DNA of 64,000 bases from the NCBI GenBank assembly GCA_903897925.1, contig CAIUDG010000035.1, forward strand, positions 1 to 64,000. The letters are read 5' to 3'. The translations under genes and the position numbers were made by a program. The stretch is from an uncultured beta proteobacterium (GTDB lineage: Bacteria > Pseudomonadota > Gammaproteobacteria > Burkholderiales > Burkholderiaceae_C). Positions 54,937-64,000 of this stretch are shown here, piece by piece (position 1 is the first letter of the stretch; each line of letters opens with the position of its first letter). The notes beneath the pieces are model-generated. The model was not told where the DNA came from, searched no databases, and saw only the letters and a list, made by a program, of their open reading frames with translations.

Positions 54937-56076
54937 ATGCCCGTCAGCCCCTTGGACCGTTCCCTGTTAGCCCAGGCCCTGAACCAGGCCCAGCAAGCCC
55001 TCTACCTCAGCGACCCGAATCCGCGCGTTGGCTGTGTGCTGGTCGGCGCCGATGGCACGCTGCTCGGCCAGGGCCATACCCAGCAGGTCGGCGGCGCGCA
55101 CGCCGAAGTCATGGCCCTGCGCGACGCCGCCGCAGCCCAACGGTCGGTTCAAGGTGCCTGTGCCTACGTCACGCTGGAGCCCTGCAGCCACCACGGCCGC
55201 ACCGGCCCTTGTTGCGACGCACTGCTGGCTGCCGGCGTGCGGCGCGTGGTGGCCACCCTGGCCGACCCCAATCCCCTGGTCGCCGGGCAGGGCTTTGCCC
55301 GCCTGCGCCAGGCCGGCGTAGAGGTGTTGCTGTTGCCGCCGGAAGACCCGCTGGCACGCCAGTCGCACCGCATCAACATCGGATTTTTCAGCCGCATGGT
55401 GCGCCAGACACCCTGGCTGCGCATGAAGGTCGCGGCCTCGCTGGACGGCAAAACCGCGCTGCCGAATGGCCAGAGCCAATGGATTACCGGCGCCGCCGCG
55501 CGCAGCGACGGCCATGCCTGGCGCGCCCGTGCCAGCGCCGTATTAACCGGCATCGGCACGGTGCTGGCGGACCGTCCCCAGCTCGACGTCCGGCACGTCG
55601 AAACGCCGCGCCAGCCGCATCTGGTGCTACTCGACAGCCGCCTGCAAACGCCGCTGGATTCGCCCATTTTTCTGCCCGCGCGCCAGCTGATCATCTACTG
55701 CGCCGGCACCGACCACCCACGCCAGGCCGCACTCGAGGCCCAGGGCGCCCAAGTGATTTGCCTGCCGGACAGCCGCGCCGGCGCTGCGCCGCGGGTCGAC
55801 TTGCACGCCGTACTGCGCGATCTGGCCCGGCGCGACATCAACGAAGTCCATGTGGAAGCCGGCCAGACCCTCAACGGCGCCCTGGTCCAGGCCGGCCTGG
55901 TCGATGAAGTGCTGCTCTACCTGGCGCCGAAACTGCTCGGCCAGGGCCGCGACATGGCCGCCTGGGGCCCCTTGCAAAGCCTTAACGAGGCACTCGATCT
56001 GGAGTTCAATGCGCTCGAAATGGTCGGCGCGGACCTGCGAATTCAGGCCACCGTGCGCGGGCGCGACACTTTTTAA
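54937..56076 (+). CDS. ribD: Bifunctional riboflavin biosynthesis deaminase/reductase RibD
   Basis: Deaminates and reduces the pyrimidine intermediate of riboflavin synthesis. The 379-aa protein has an N-terminal deaminase domain with the zinc ligands in GGAHAEVMAL and PCSHHGRTGPC, and a C-terminal DHFR-like reductase with MKVAASLDGKTALPNGQSQWITG and the terminal VHVEAGQTLNGALVQAGLVDE. It opens the rib cluster ribD-ribE-ribBX-ribH. No FMN riboswitch is visible in the short leader. Confidence 0.95.
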   Translation: MPVSPLDRSLLAQALNQAQQALYLSDPNPRVGCVLVGADGTLLGQGHTQQVGGAHAEVMALRDAAAAQRSVQGACAYVTLEPCSHHGRTGPCCDALLAAGVRRVVATLADPNPLVAGQGFARLRQAGVEVLLLPPEDPLARQSHRINIGFFSRMVRQTPWLRMKVAASLDGKTALPNGQSQWITGAAARSDGHAWRARASAVLTGIGTVLADRPQLDVRHVETPRQPHLVLLDSRLQTPLDSPIFLPARQLIIYCAGTDHPRQAALEAQGAQVICLPDSRAGAAPRVDLHAVLRDLARRDINEVHVEAGQTLNGALVQAGLVDEVLLYLAPKLLGQGRDMAAWGPLQSLNEALDLEFNALEMVGADLRIQATVRGRDTF

Positions 56077-56134
56077 TCAACTCAATTAAGGCCGTGCTCA
56101 GGGAAAACGCCTAATCCCTGCGAAAATACGCCAC

Positions 56135-56764
56135 ATGTTCACCGGAATCATTACCGGCGTGGGGCGCATCGTCGCCGTCCATGCTGCAGGCGAGGCTTCT
56201 ACGCACGGCAAGCGCCTGACCATCACTTGTGCGTCGGATTACCTGACGGATGTCGGCCTGGGCGACAGCATCGCGCTCAATGGCGCCTGCATGACCGTCA
56301 TGGCACTGGAGCCGGCCGCCGGCCAGTTCCAGGTCGACATCTCCGCCGAGTCGCTCAGCAAAACTGCCGGGCTGGATGACCTTGGCACCATCAACCTGGA
56401 AAAGGCTTTGCGCGCCAACGACCGCCTGGGCGGTCATCTGGTGTCCGGCCACGTCGACGGCATTGGCCAGGTCACGCACTTTGCGCCGCTCGGCGAAAGC
56501 TGGGACCTGCGCGTCCTGGCGCCGCGCGCTCTGGGCAAGTTTCTGGCCTACAAGGGCTCCATCACCGTCAACGGCGTCAGCCTGACGGTGAACCGCATCA
56601 GCGACACCGCTGCCGGCTGCGAAGTCCACATCAACCTGATTCCACACACCGTCGAAAATACGGCACTCCACACCCTGCAGGCAGGCAGCCAGGTCAATCT
56701 TGAAATTGACCTGATTGCGCGCTATGTCGAACGCATGCTGACCCTGCCTGCAGCCTCCGAATAA
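56135..56764 (+). CDS. ribE: Riboflavin synthase alpha chain
   Basis: Dismutates two 6,7-dimethyl-8-ribityllumazines into riboflavin. The 209-aa protein begins with the diagnostic [10 protein letters not shown] and has two lumazine-binding repeats ([14 protein letters not shown] ... [10 protein letters not shown]; and [14 protein letters not shown] ... [11 protein letters not shown]). It lies 58 bp after ribD and 21 bp before ribBX. RibH makes its substrate. Confidence 0.95.
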   Translation: MFTGIITGVGRIVAVHAAGEASTHGKRLTITCASDYLTDVGLGDSIALNGACMTVMALEPAAGQFQVDISAESLSKTAGLDDLGTINLEKALRANDRLGGHLVSGHVDGIGQVTHFAPLGESWDLRVLAPRALGKFLAYKGSITVNGVSLTVNRISDTAAGCEVHINLIPHTVENTALHTLQAGSQVNLEIDLIARYVERMLTLPAASE

Positions 56765-56785
56765 TCCCGAATTTCTGCATACCCC

Positions 56786-57907
56786 ATGAGCACTTCCACC
56801 CTGGTCCCCGTTCCCATTTCTCCGGTCGAAGAGATCGTTGCCGACATGCGCGCCGGGCGCATCGTGATTCTGGTCGATGAAGAAGACCGTGAAAACGAAG
56901 GCGACCTGGTGCTCGCGGCCGACCACGTCAGCGCCGACGGCATCAATTTCATGGCGCGCTTCGGCCGCGGCCTGATCTGCCTGACGCTGTCGCGCGAACG
57001 CTGCGAACGGCTCGAGCTGCCGCCCATGACGGCGCGCAACGGCGACAAAAAAGGCACTGCCTTCACCGTCTCGATCGAAGCCGCCGAGGGTGTCACCACC
57101 GGCATATCGGCCGCCGACCGGGCGCGCACCGTGCAGGCCGCCGTAGCGCCCAACGCAGTGCCGTCTGACCTGGTCCAGCCGGGCCACATTTTCCCGCTGC
57201 AGGCAGTGGATGGCGGCGTTCTGATGCGCGCCGGCCATACCGAAGCCGGCTGCGATCTGGCCACCATGGCCGGCTGCAGCCCGGCCGCCGTGATCTGCGA
57301 AATCATGAAAGACGACGGCACCATGGCGCGCCTGCCGGACCTGCAGCTGTTTGCCGCCGAGCACGGCCTGAAAATCGGCACCATTGCCGATCTGATCGCC
57401 TACCGCAGCCGGGTTGAATCCCTGATCCGTCCGATGGGCAGCCGGGTGCTGCAGACCGCCGCCGGCGAATTTACCGCCCGCGCCTTCAAGGACACCTCGG
57501 GCAACGGCGTGCACCTGGCGCTGGTGAAAGGCCAATGGACCGATGGCGAAGACGTGGCGGTGCGCGTGCACGAACCTTTGTCGGTGCTGGATGCACTGGA
57601 AATCGGTCGCACCATGCACTCCTGGAGCCTGGAGTCTTCGCTGGCGCACATTGCCACCGAAGGCCGTGGTGTGGTGGTGCTGCTGAACTGTGGCGAAAGC
57701 GGCGAACAGCTGCTGGCCCAGCTGGAAGGCACGGCACGTGCCGCCCAGGCCCCCGAACGCGGTCGCATGGACCTGCGTACCTACGGCATTGGCGCGCAGA
57801 TCCTGCGCCAGTGCGGCGTGCACAAGATGCGCCTGATGGGCAGCCCGCGCCGCATGCCCAGCATGACTGGCTACGGGCTAGAAATTACCGGCTACATCAG
57901 CAAATAA
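56786..57907 (+). CDS. ribB: 3,4-dihydroxy-2-butanone 4-phosphate synthase with degenerate GTP cyclohydrolase II domain (RibBX type)
   Basis: The N-terminal domain (about 1-205) makes DHBP from ribulose 5-phosphate and is intact: [44 protein letters not shown] and [11 protein letters not shown]. The C-terminal domain aligns with GTP cyclohydrolase II ([36 protein letters not shown]) but all three zinc cysteines of the SECL...RCDCG region are missing (EPLS...RTMHS). It should not have cyclohydrolase activity. This matches the RibBX class seen in other proteobacteria, so a real ribA must lie elsewhere. It is commonly mis-annotated as bifunctional RibBA. Confidence 0.93.
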   Translation: MSTSTLVPVPISPVEEIVADMRAGRIVILVDEEDRENEGDLVLAADHVSADGINFMARFGRGLICLTLSRERCERLELPPMTARNGDKKGTAFTVSIEAAEGVTTGISAADRARTVQAAVAPNAVPSDLVQPGHIFPLQAVDGGVLMRAGHTEAGCDLATMAGCSPAAVICEIMKDDGTMARLPDLQLFAAEHGLKIGTIADLIAYRSRVESLIRPMGSRVLQTAAGEFTARAFKDTSGNGVHLALVKGQWTDGEDVAVRVHEPLSVLDALEIGRTMHSWSLESSLAHIATEGRGVVVLLNCGESGEQLLAQLEGTARAAQAPERGRMDLRTYGIGAQILRQCGVHKMRLMGSPRRMPSMTGYGLEITGYISK

Positions 57908-57947
57908 TCCGTCCAACTGAACACGACATACTGAAAAGGAAATCACC

Positions 57948-58424
57948 ATGTTTGGTGCAGACAAGGGCCACGTGCCCGCCGACGACCTCCGTCACAACGG
58001 CAAAAAGCTGAAGATCGGTATTGTCCAGGCGCGTTTCAACGCCGGCGTCACCGATGCCCTGGCACTGGCCTGCAAGACCGAATTGCTGGCCCTGGGCGTG
58101 CAGGAAAAGCACATCGATCTGGTCACGGTTCCCGGTGCCCTCGAAGTTGCCATCGCACTGCAGGCAATGGCCGAAAAATCCCACTACGACGCCCTGGTGG
58201 CGCTGGGCTGCATCATTCGTGGCGAAACCTACCATTTCGAACTGGTGGCCAATGAATCCGGCAGCGCCGTCACGCGCATCGCGCTGGACTACCAGCTGCC
58301 CATCGCCAACGCCATCCTGACCACCGAAGACCTGGCCCAGGCACAGGCACGGCAGGAAGAAAAAGGCCGCGATGCGGCCCGCGTCGCAGTTGAAATGGCC
58401 AATCTGCTGGAGTCGATTGGATGA
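57948..58424 (+). CDS. ribH: 6,7-dimethyl-8-ribityllumazine synthase
   Basis: Condenses DHBP with the ribitylaminouracil to lumazine. The 158-aa protein has [17 protein letters not shown], the [10 protein letters not shown] motif and the phosphate/His site [18 protein letters not shown]. It assembles as an icosahedral or pentameric shell in most species. AAGGAAA precedes the ATG; the 3' end overlaps nusB by 4 bp. Confidence 0.96.
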   Translation: MFGADKGHVPADDLRHNGKKLKIGIVQARFNAGVTDALALACKTELLALGVQEKHIDLVTVPGALEVAIALQAMAEKSHYDALVALGCIIRGETYHFELVANESGSAVTRIALDYQLPIANAILTTEDLAQAQARQEEKGRDAARVAVEMANLLESIG

Positions 58425-58957
58425 GCGACTACAACACCCCGAGCAGCCCGAAACGCCCGCCCCGGCAGGCGCGCAAGGGCCTGACCGCCACCGGCGCACG
58501 CAAGGCGGCCAGCAAGTCCAACCGCAGCCGCGCACGCGAATTCGCCTTGCAAGGCCTGTACCAGTGCATCGTTGGCGGCAATCCGGTCGATGAAGTCGAC
58601 CCGTTCACCCGCGACCTGGCCGGCTTCAACAAGGCCGACGCACTGCATTTCGATGCCCTGCTGCACGGCTGCATGGCCGATGCCCTGACGCTGGATGCCC
58701 TGATCACACCGCTGCTGGACCGCCCGTTCAGCGAAATTTCCCCGGTCGAACACGCCATCATGTGGATCGGCGTCTACGAATTCCAAAACTGCCTGGACGT
58801 GCCCTGGCGCGTGGTGCTCAACGAATGCATCGAGCTGGCCAAGGAATTTGGCGGCACCGATGGCCACAAGTATGTCAACGCCGTGCTCAACGGCCTGGCA
58901 CCCGATCTGCGCGCCATCGAAGTTGAAGCCGACCGGGCCAAAGCACCCCGCAGCTGA
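58421..58957 (+). CDS. nusB: Transcription antitermination protein NusB
   Basis: Binds boxA RNA with S10 in rRNA antitermination. The 178-aa protein has a Lys/Arg/Pro-rich N-terminal extension (about 1-33) ahead of the family start [18 protein letters not shown]; the core has [38 protein letters not shown] and [10 protein letters not shown]. Its start overlaps ribH, the standard ribH-nusB arrangement. Confidence 0.95.
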   Translation: MSDYNTPSSPKRPPRQARKGLTATGARKAASKSNRSRAREFALQGLYQCIVGGNPVDEVDPFTRDLAGFNKADALHFDALLHGCMADALTLDALITPLLDRPFSEISPVEHAIMWIGVYEFQNCLDVPWRVVLNECIELAKEFGGTDGHKYVNAVLNGLAPDLRAIEVEADRAKAPRS

Positions 58958-58971
58958 GCCGCGCCAGGTCC

Positions 58972-60156
58972 ATGAAGATTTCCCGCCGCGCCCAGGCCAT
59001 CACACCGTTTTACGTCATGGAAGTCGCCAAAGCGGCGGCGCAAATGGCACGCGAAATCGAACACAGCGCCGCGCCGATGGTGTTCCTCAATATTGGCGAG
59101 CCCGACTTCACTGCCCCACCGCTGGTGCAGGAGGCGGCGCAGCGTGCCATTCAGCAGGGACTGACCCAGTACTCCCCCGCCCTCGGTCTGCCGGCATTGC
59201 GGGAACGCATAGCCGACTGGTACCTGCAGCGCTTCCAGACCCGCATCAGCAGCCAGCGCATCATCGTCACTGCAGGCGCCTCGGCCGCCCTGCACCTGGC
59301 CTGCATGGCGCTGATCGACCCGGGCGACGAAGTGCTCATGCCCGATCCCAGCTACCCCTGCAACCGGCACTTTGTCAGTGCCGCCCAGGGCACGCCGGTG
59401 CTGCTGCCGGCCAGTGCCGCCGAGCGCTACCAGCTCAGCGCCGAGCGCGTGGCTGCGGCCTGGAACCCGCGCACCCGTGGCGTGCTGCTGGCCTCGCCCT
59501 CGAACCCGACCGGCACCTCGATCGATCCGCACGAACTGCGCCGCATCCACCAGGTGGTGCAACAGCACCAGGGCATCACCCTGGTCGACGAAATTTACCT
59601 GCCGCTGAGCTTTGACGCCCAGTTCGGTCAGACCGCGCTGGCGATCGATGACAACATCATCAGCATCAACAGTTTCAGCAAGTACTTCAACATGACCGGC
59701 TGGCGCCTGGGCTGGATGGTGGTGCCAGAAGCCCTGGTGCCCTGCATTGAACGGCTGGCGCAAAACCTGTTCATCTGCCCCAGCGTGCTTGCCCAGCATG
59801 CCGCGCTGGCCTGCTTTGAAGACGCCAGCATTGCCTTGTACGAGCAACGGCGCCAGCAATTCCAGGCCCGGCGCGACTATTTCATTCCACAGCTCAACGC
59901 GCTCGGTCTCACCGTGCCAGTCACCCCCGACGGCGCCTTCTACGCCTGGGCCGACTGCAGCCAGGCCTGTGCCCGCCTGGGCGTTGCCGACAGCTGGGAC
60001 TTTGCCTTCGAACTCATGCAGCGTGCCCACATCGCCGTCACGCCGGGGCGTGACTTCGGCAGCGCCGAGACGGCCCAGTTCATCCGTTTTTCCACCGCCA
60101 GTTCGCTTGCACAATTGCACACTGCCGTTGACCGCTTGCGCACCCTTCTTCTCTAG
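58972..60156 (+). CDS. PLP-dependent class I/II aminotransferase
   Basis: A 394-aa fold-type I aminotransferase. The PLP lysine lies in NSFSKYFNMTGWRLGW, with PSNPTGTSI, LVDEIYLPLSFD and the substrate-carboxylate Arg in FIRFSTASS. It resembles the aspartate/alanine-type (AspC, AlaA) enzymes. The exact substrate is open. It starts 14 bp after nusB and lies 12 bp upstream of tolQ; it is probably co-transcribed with one or both. Confidence 0.9.
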   Translation: MKISRRAQAITPFYVMEVAKAAAQMAREIEHSAAPMVFLNIGEPDFTAPPLVQEAAQRAIQQGLTQYSPALGLPALRERIADWYLQRFQTRISSQRIIVTAGASAALHLACMALIDPGDEVLMPDPSYPCNRHFVSAAQGTPVLLPASAAERYQLSAERVAAAWNPRTRGVLLASPSNPTGTSIDPHELRRIHQVVQQHQGITLVDEIYLPLSFDAQFGQTALAIDDNIISINSFSKYFNMTGWRLGWMVVPEALVPCIERLAQNLFICPSVLAQHAALACFEDASIALYEQRRQQFQARRDYFIPQLNALGLTVPVTPDGAFYAWADCSQACARLGVADSWDFAFELMQRAHIAVTPGRDFGSAETAQFIRFSTASSLAQLHTAVDRLRTLLL

Positions 60157-60168
60157 AGACTTCCGCCC

Positions 60169-60864
60169 ATGAATCAGGACATTTCCATCGTTCATCTCAT
60201 CATGAATGCCACCATCGTGGTGCAGGCGGTGGTGCTTTTGCTGTTGCTGGTCTCGATTTCGAGCTGGTCCGCCATTTTCCGCAAGCTGTTTGCGCTGAAA
60301 CGCGTAAATGCCCTGAATGACGAATTTGAGCGCGTGTTCTGGTCTGGTTCCAGTCTGAACGAGCTGTTCAATGCGGCCACCAAACGCGCCAGCACCGCCG
60401 GCCCAATGGAACGCATTTTCGCCAGCGGCATGCGCGAATACCAAAAACTGCGCGAACGCCGCATTGCCGACCCGGCCACCCTGATGGACGGCGCGCGCCG
60501 TGCCATGCGCGCCAGCGTGCAGCGTGAAATGGACGTCATCGAAAGCAATCTGTCCTTCCTGGCCTCGGTCGGCTCGGTGTCGCCCTATGTGGGCCTGTTC
60601 GGCACGGTCTGGGGCATCATGCACGCCTTTGTCGGACTGGCCTCGCTGCAACAGGTGACCCTGTCCACCGTGGCCCCTGGCATCGCCGAGGCCCTGGTCA
60701 CCACCGCCATCGGCCTGTTCGCGGCGATTCCGGCAGTGGTCGCCTACAACCGCTTTGCGCGCGACATCGACCGCATCGCCAACCACCAGGAAACCTTCAT
60801 CGAAGAGTTTTCCAACATCCTGCAACGCAATGTGGGCGCCCAGGCGGCCACCAATGAGCGCTAA
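60169..60864 (+). CDS. tolQ: Tol-Pal system protein TolQ
   Basis: Inner-membrane proton-channel subunit of the Tol-Pal machine that constricts the outer membrane at division. The 231-aa protein has three transmembrane helices (about 17-40, 130-155, 170-195) and the motifs VGSVSPYVGLFGTVWGIMHA and ALVTTAIGLFAAIPAVVAYN. It is 21 bp upstream of tolR. No ybgC precedes it; an aminotransferase does. Confidence 0.95.
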   Translation: MNQDISIVHLIMNATIVVQAVVLLLLLVSISSWSAIFRKLFALKRVNALNDEFERVFWSGSSLNELFNAATKRASTAGPMERIFASGMREYQKLRERRIADPATLMDGARRAMRASVQREMDVIESNLSFLASVGSVSPYVGLFGTVWGIMHAFVGLASLQQVTLSTVAPGIAEALVTTAIGLFAAIPAVVAYNRFARDIDRIANHQETFIEEFSNILQRNVGAQAATNER

Positions 60865-60885
60865 GGTGCGCCAGGAGTCCCACCC

Positions 60886-61320
<435 letters not shown>

Positions 61321-61323
61321 GTG

Positions 61324-62289
61324 ATGGCCAAGGCGCGTTCGCAACACCTGGAATTTGCTCCGCCAGCGACCCCCGGTCTGCTGCGCTCAGTGGCGCTGGC
61401 GCTGCTGGCGCACGGCCTGCTGCTGATGGTGTTGACGGTAGGCATCCAGTGGAAGCACGACAGTGTGCAGGAAACCGTGGAAGCCGAACTCTGGTCATCG
61501 ATTCCGGTCCCCGCCGCGGCCCCGGCACCACTCGAAGAAACACCAGCACCCGCCGAACCGGCACCCGAAACTCCTCCTCCGCCACCACCACCACCGGTAC
61601 CGGTGGTCCAGCCAGACCTGGCCGCCGAAGCGGCCATCGCCACCGCCCGTGCCAAGGCCGAACGGCTGAAAGAAGAAAAAGCCGCACAAGCAAAAGCGGA
61701 GCTGGCCAAAGCCCTGAAAGATAAGGCGCTGAAAGACAAGCTGGCCAAGGAAAAACTGGCGAAAGAGAAGCTTGCCAAGGAACAGGCGGCACAGGAAAAG
61801 CTCGCTGCCGAGAAAGCCGCGAAGGACAAACTGAGCAAACAGCAAGCCGACAGCAAATCGCAAAAAGAGCAGAAGCGCAAACAGGAACTGGCCGACGCCA
61901 AGGCCGCCAAGCAGCTGGACGATTTGCGTGCGCAAAATCTCAAACGCATTGCCGGCATGGCCGGAATGGGCGGCAACGGCGCCGCCAATTCGACCAGCAC
62001 CTCGCTCAAGGGCTCCGGCCCCTCGGCCGGCTATGCCGGACGCATTGTGGCGCGCATCAAGCCCAATATTGTGTTCACCGACGACCTGCGCAGCAATCCG
62101 CGCGTGGAGGTGGAAATTCGCATCTCGCCCAGCGGCGACATTCTGAGCACCCGCATCACACAGAGCAGCGGCGTCCAGTCCTGGGACGATGCCGTGGTGC
62201 GCGCGATTCAAAAGACCGAAGTCCTGCCCAAGGACATCGACGGCAGCATTCCGACCTCGATGCAGATCGGCTTCCGACCCAAAGACTGA
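61324..62289 (+). CDS. tolA: Cell-envelope protein TolA
   Basis: Spans the periplasm to reach Pal and outer-membrane partners. The 321-aa product has one N-terminal transmembrane helix (about 20-43), a Pro/Glu-rich segment (61500-61610), a long Ala/Lys/Glu coiled-coil domain (about 105-200), and a C-terminal TolA/TonB-type globular domain (GYAGRIVARIKPNIVFT ... VEVEIRISPSGDILS). GTG 61321 directly before ATG 61324 is an alternative start. The gene ends the tolQRA cluster. Confidence 0.93.
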   Translation: MAKARSQHLEFAPPATPGLLRSVALALLAHGLLLMVLTVGIQWKHDSVQETVEAELWSSIPVPAAAPAPLEETPAPAEPAPETPPPPPPPPVPVVQPDLAAEAAIATARAKAERLKEEKAAQAKAELAKALKDKALKDKLAKEKLAKEKLAKEQAAQEKLAAEKAAKDKLSKQQADSKSQKEQKRKQELADAKAAKQLDDLRAQNLKRIAGMAGMGGNGAANSTSTSLKGSGPSAGYAGRIVARIKPNIVFTDDLRSNPRVEVEIRISPSGDILSTRITQSSGVQSWDDAVVRAIQKTEVLPKDIDGSIPTSMQIGFRPKD

Positions 62290-62291
62290 TC

Positions 62292-62561
62292 TCAGCGCTT
62301 GCTGGCGGGCCGGTGCAGGGTAATGGTCTGCACCCGATCTGCGGACCTCGCTACTGCCGGAGCAGCGCGGTCACAGCCGCTGCAGCCACACGCCGAATTG
62401 ACCTGGCTGGCGGCCTGCAGCCGCGTGCGCAGGCGACCGGGCATGGGCACATGCAACAGACCTCGCGCCAGCGCCCGGCGCAGCGCCTGCGGTGCCAGCG
62501 TCCAGAGCGCATAGGCCCCGCTCACCAGCACGGCACAGGCGACGATCAGGCTTTGTGCCAT
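62292..62561 (-). CDS. Small Cys-containing membrane protein downstream of feoB
   Basis: An 89-aa protein with one N-terminal transmembrane helix (MAQSLIVACAVLVSGAYALW) and a basic cytoplasmic tail with a compact cysteine motif CGCSGC that could hold a metal or Fe-S cluster. Small proteins of this layout are often found next to feoB in Burkholderiales, and may serve as FeoC-like accessories (inference). It starts 4 bp after the feoB stop, so it is probably co-translated. Convergent with tolA, 2 bp apart. Confidence 0.65.
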   Translation of the reverse strand: MAQSLIVACAVLVSGAYALWTLAPQALRRALARGLLHVPMPGRLRTRLQAASQVNSACGCSGCDRAAPAVARSADRVQTITLHRPASKR

Positions 62562-62565
62562 TGCC

Positions 62566-64000
62566 TTAAAACACCCACAAGGCGGCGTGGTACACCAGAA
62601 ATGCGGCGACATAGGCCAGCACAAACTGGTAGCCCGCCATGATCAGCGGATAACGCCAGGAATTGGTTTCACGCCGTACCACGGCCAAGGTCGACAGGCA
62701 TTGCGGCGCGAACACATACCAGGCCAGCAAGGCGTAGGCGGTGGCGATTGACCAGCCCGCGGCGATTACTGGCGACAGCGCCTCTTCCATGCCGTCATGG
62801 GCGGCAGACAAGGAATACACCGTACCCAGCGCCCCCACCGCCACCTCACGTGCGGCCAGCCCCGGAACCAGAGCAATGCAAATCTGCCAGTTGAAGCCGA
62901 TAGGCGCAAACAGGACTTCCAACCCACGCCCCAGAATGCCGGCAATGCTGTACTGAATGGCCGGCCCCTGCGAGACGTCCCAGCCCTGTGGCGGGCCTGG
63001 ATAAGTGGAGAAGAACCAGAGAATCACCATCAGTGAAAAGATGATGCCGCCGACGCGGCGCAAGAAGATGGCGGCGCGCTCCCACAAGCCCAGCGCCAGA
63101 TTGCGAACACTGGGCGCACGGTAGGGCGGCAACTCCAGCATCAGGGGCTGGTAGCTGGTTTTCATCCAGTAACGCTTCATGCACCAGGCCACCGCCATGG
63201 CGCCGGCGACGCCCGCGACGTACAGCACAAACAGGGTCAGACCGCGCACATTGAACCAGCCGACGCTGCCTTCGGGCACAAAGGCGCCGATCAGCAGTGC
63301 ATAAACCGGCAGGCGTGCCGAACAAGTCATCAGCGGCGCGACCATGATGGTCGCCAGACGGTCTTTCCAGTTGGCGATGGTGCGCGTGGCCATGATGCCG
63401 GGTATGGCGCAGGCAAAACTCGACAGCAGCGGAATGAAGGCGCGACCGGACAGGCCGACACTGCCCATGAGGCGGTCCAGCAGAAAGGCCGCACGCGGCA
63501 GGTAGCCAGAGTCTTCCAGCAGCAAAATGAAAAAGAACAGGATCAGAATCTGCGGCAAAAACACCAGCACACCTCCGACCCCGGCCAGCACACCGTCGAC
63601 CAGCAGACTGCGCAGCGGCCCTTCGGCCATATGGCCCTGGACCCAGTCACTGGCCGCTGCAACCGCTGCCTGTATGGCATCCATGGGCACCGAAGCCCAG
63701 GAAAACACCGCCTGAAAGATGAGAAACAGCACCACCGCCAGCAGCATCAGTCCCCAGACCGGGTGCATTACCACCGCATCCAGGCGGTACTGGAAACGTG
63801 CCAGTGTGGGAAGCTTGGGCGCCACCAGCGCCAGGATGCGGCGCACCTCGCGCTGCAGTTCTGCCGCGCTTTGCGTCGGTGCTGCAAGGTCCTGCCCTGG
63901 CACCGGCTCCAGCGCCGACGGTGCCAGCCGCTCGAGCTGCTCGAGCAGGGCGCTGTGGCCGTTTTGCTTCACCGCCACGGTTTCCACCACCGGGCAGCCC
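62566..64000 (-). CDS. feoB: Ferrous iron transport protein FeoB, C-terminal part (5' end outside window)
   Basis: Inner-membrane Fe(II) importer. About 478 residues are visible. After a short piece of the cytoplasmic part (GCPVVETVAVKQNGHSALLEQL) come the membrane domain with the two Gate motifs: LLSSFACAIPGIMATRTI (with its conserved Cys) and LAAREVAVGALGTVYSLSA, and about eight to nine helices. The N-terminal G-protein domain must lie beyond position 64000. The frame stays open to the edge, so the apparent start at 63990 is not real. feoA is not visible in this window. Confidence 0.95.
   Translation of the reverse strand, partial: GCPVVETVAVKQNGHSALLEQLERLAPSALEPVPGQDLAAPTQSAAELQREVRRILALVAPKLPTLARFQYRLDAVVMHPVWGLMLLAVVLFLIFQAVFSWASVPMDAIQAAVAAASDWVQGHMAEGPLRSLLVDGVLAGVGGVLVFLPQILILFFFILLLEDSGYLPRAAFLLDRLMGSVGLSGRAFIPLLSSFACAIPGIMATRTIANWKDRLATIMVAPLMTCSARLPVYALLIGAFVPEGSVGWFNVRGLTLFVLYVAGVAGAMAVAWCMKRYWMKTSYQPLMLELPPYRAPSVRNLALGLWERAAIFLRRVGGIIFSLMVILWFFSTYPGPPQGWDVSQGPAIQYSIAGILGRGLEVLFAPIGFNWQICIALVPGLAAREVAVGALGTVYSLSAAHDGMEEALSPVIAAGWSIATAYALLAWYVFAPQCLSTLAVVRRETNSWRYPLIMAGYQFVLAYVAAFLVYHAALWVF

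Noticed and set aside
56111..57823. 570-codon minus-strand frame
   Set aside because: Antisense to ribE and ribBX; no recognisable domain.

Overview
The window is GC-rich chromosomal DNA from a Gram-negative bacterium, almost certainly a betaproteobacterium of the order Burkholderiales (an Oxalobacteraceae-like lineage is my best guess, from gene order and protein style, not from any search). The evidence is the block rpsA-ihfB-lapA-lapB-heptose kinase-heptose epimerase, the neighbourhoods dxs-ispA-xseB, lysC-tilS-accA and ribD-ribE-ribBX-ribH-nusB, the OmpA, Tol and LPS functions of a diderm cell, and protein sequences typical of that group. Genes are densely packed, often with 1-4 bp stop/start overlaps.

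Layout. 1-5.0 kb: 3' end of rpsA with a clear terminator, then ihfB, lapA/lapB (LPS assembly control) and two ADP-heptose genes. 5.2-9.6 kb: a complete five-gene branched-chain amino acid type ABC uptake operon. 9.7-14.4 kb: a glycosyltransferase, aquaporin Z, an OmpA-domain protein, a PAS-GGDEF diguanylate cyclase and an HNH nuclease. 14.4-17.6 kb (minus): dxs-ispA-xseB. 17.6-17.9 kb: a divergent intergenic region with a candidate small RNA. 17.9-26.8 kb (plus): Rieske oxygenase, DMT transporter, sulfurtransferase, hpnD/hpnE for squalene, a penicillin-acylase-type Ntn hydrolase and ferrochelatase. Dxs and IspA supply the farnesyl diphosphate that HpnD/HpnE consume, so terpenoid supply and use lie side by side. 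27-29.7 kb: a Crp-like regulator, a small unknown, a GNAT protein and a nitroreductase, with short tandem repeats between them. 29.7-34.3 kb (minus): a five-gene operon joining an ECF biotin transporter (ecfA-ecfT-bioY) to an acyl-CoA ligase-like and a thiolase-like protein; the thiolase lacks its second catalytic cysteine. 34.3-35.9 kb: an AT-richer patch with a HepT/MntA toxin-antitoxin pair and a possible attachment region abutting the 3' end of tRNA-Ser(GCT).

35.9-41.3 kb (minus): lysC, tilS, accA, a 3-methyladenine DNA glycosylase and cysS. 41.5-45.8 kb (plus): an envelope cluster of a TPR protein, an L,D-transpeptidase, two cyclophilins and lpxH. 45.8-50.2 kb (minus): a GAF-HD-GYP protein and a large DUF349 protein. 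50.6-53.3 kb: an anchored lytic transglycosylase, a ZTP (pfl) riboswitch, glyA and nrdR. 53.3-54.9 kb: an orphan pseudopilin and a TonB-like protein preceded by a (CAA)14 microsatellite. 54.9-60.2 kb: riboflavin biosynthesis genes with a RibB carrying a degenerate GTP cyclohydrolase II domain, nusB and an aminotransferase. 60.2-62.3 kb: tolQRA. 62.3-64.0 kb (minus): a small cysteine-containing membrane protein and the 3' part of feoB, which runs off the right edge.

The most interesting items are the biotin-transporter operon with its unusual thiolase, the tRNA-Ser-linked toxin-antitoxin islet, the candidate sRNA between xseB and the Rieske gene, the in-frame/leader microsatellite, and the family of intergenic minirepeats.
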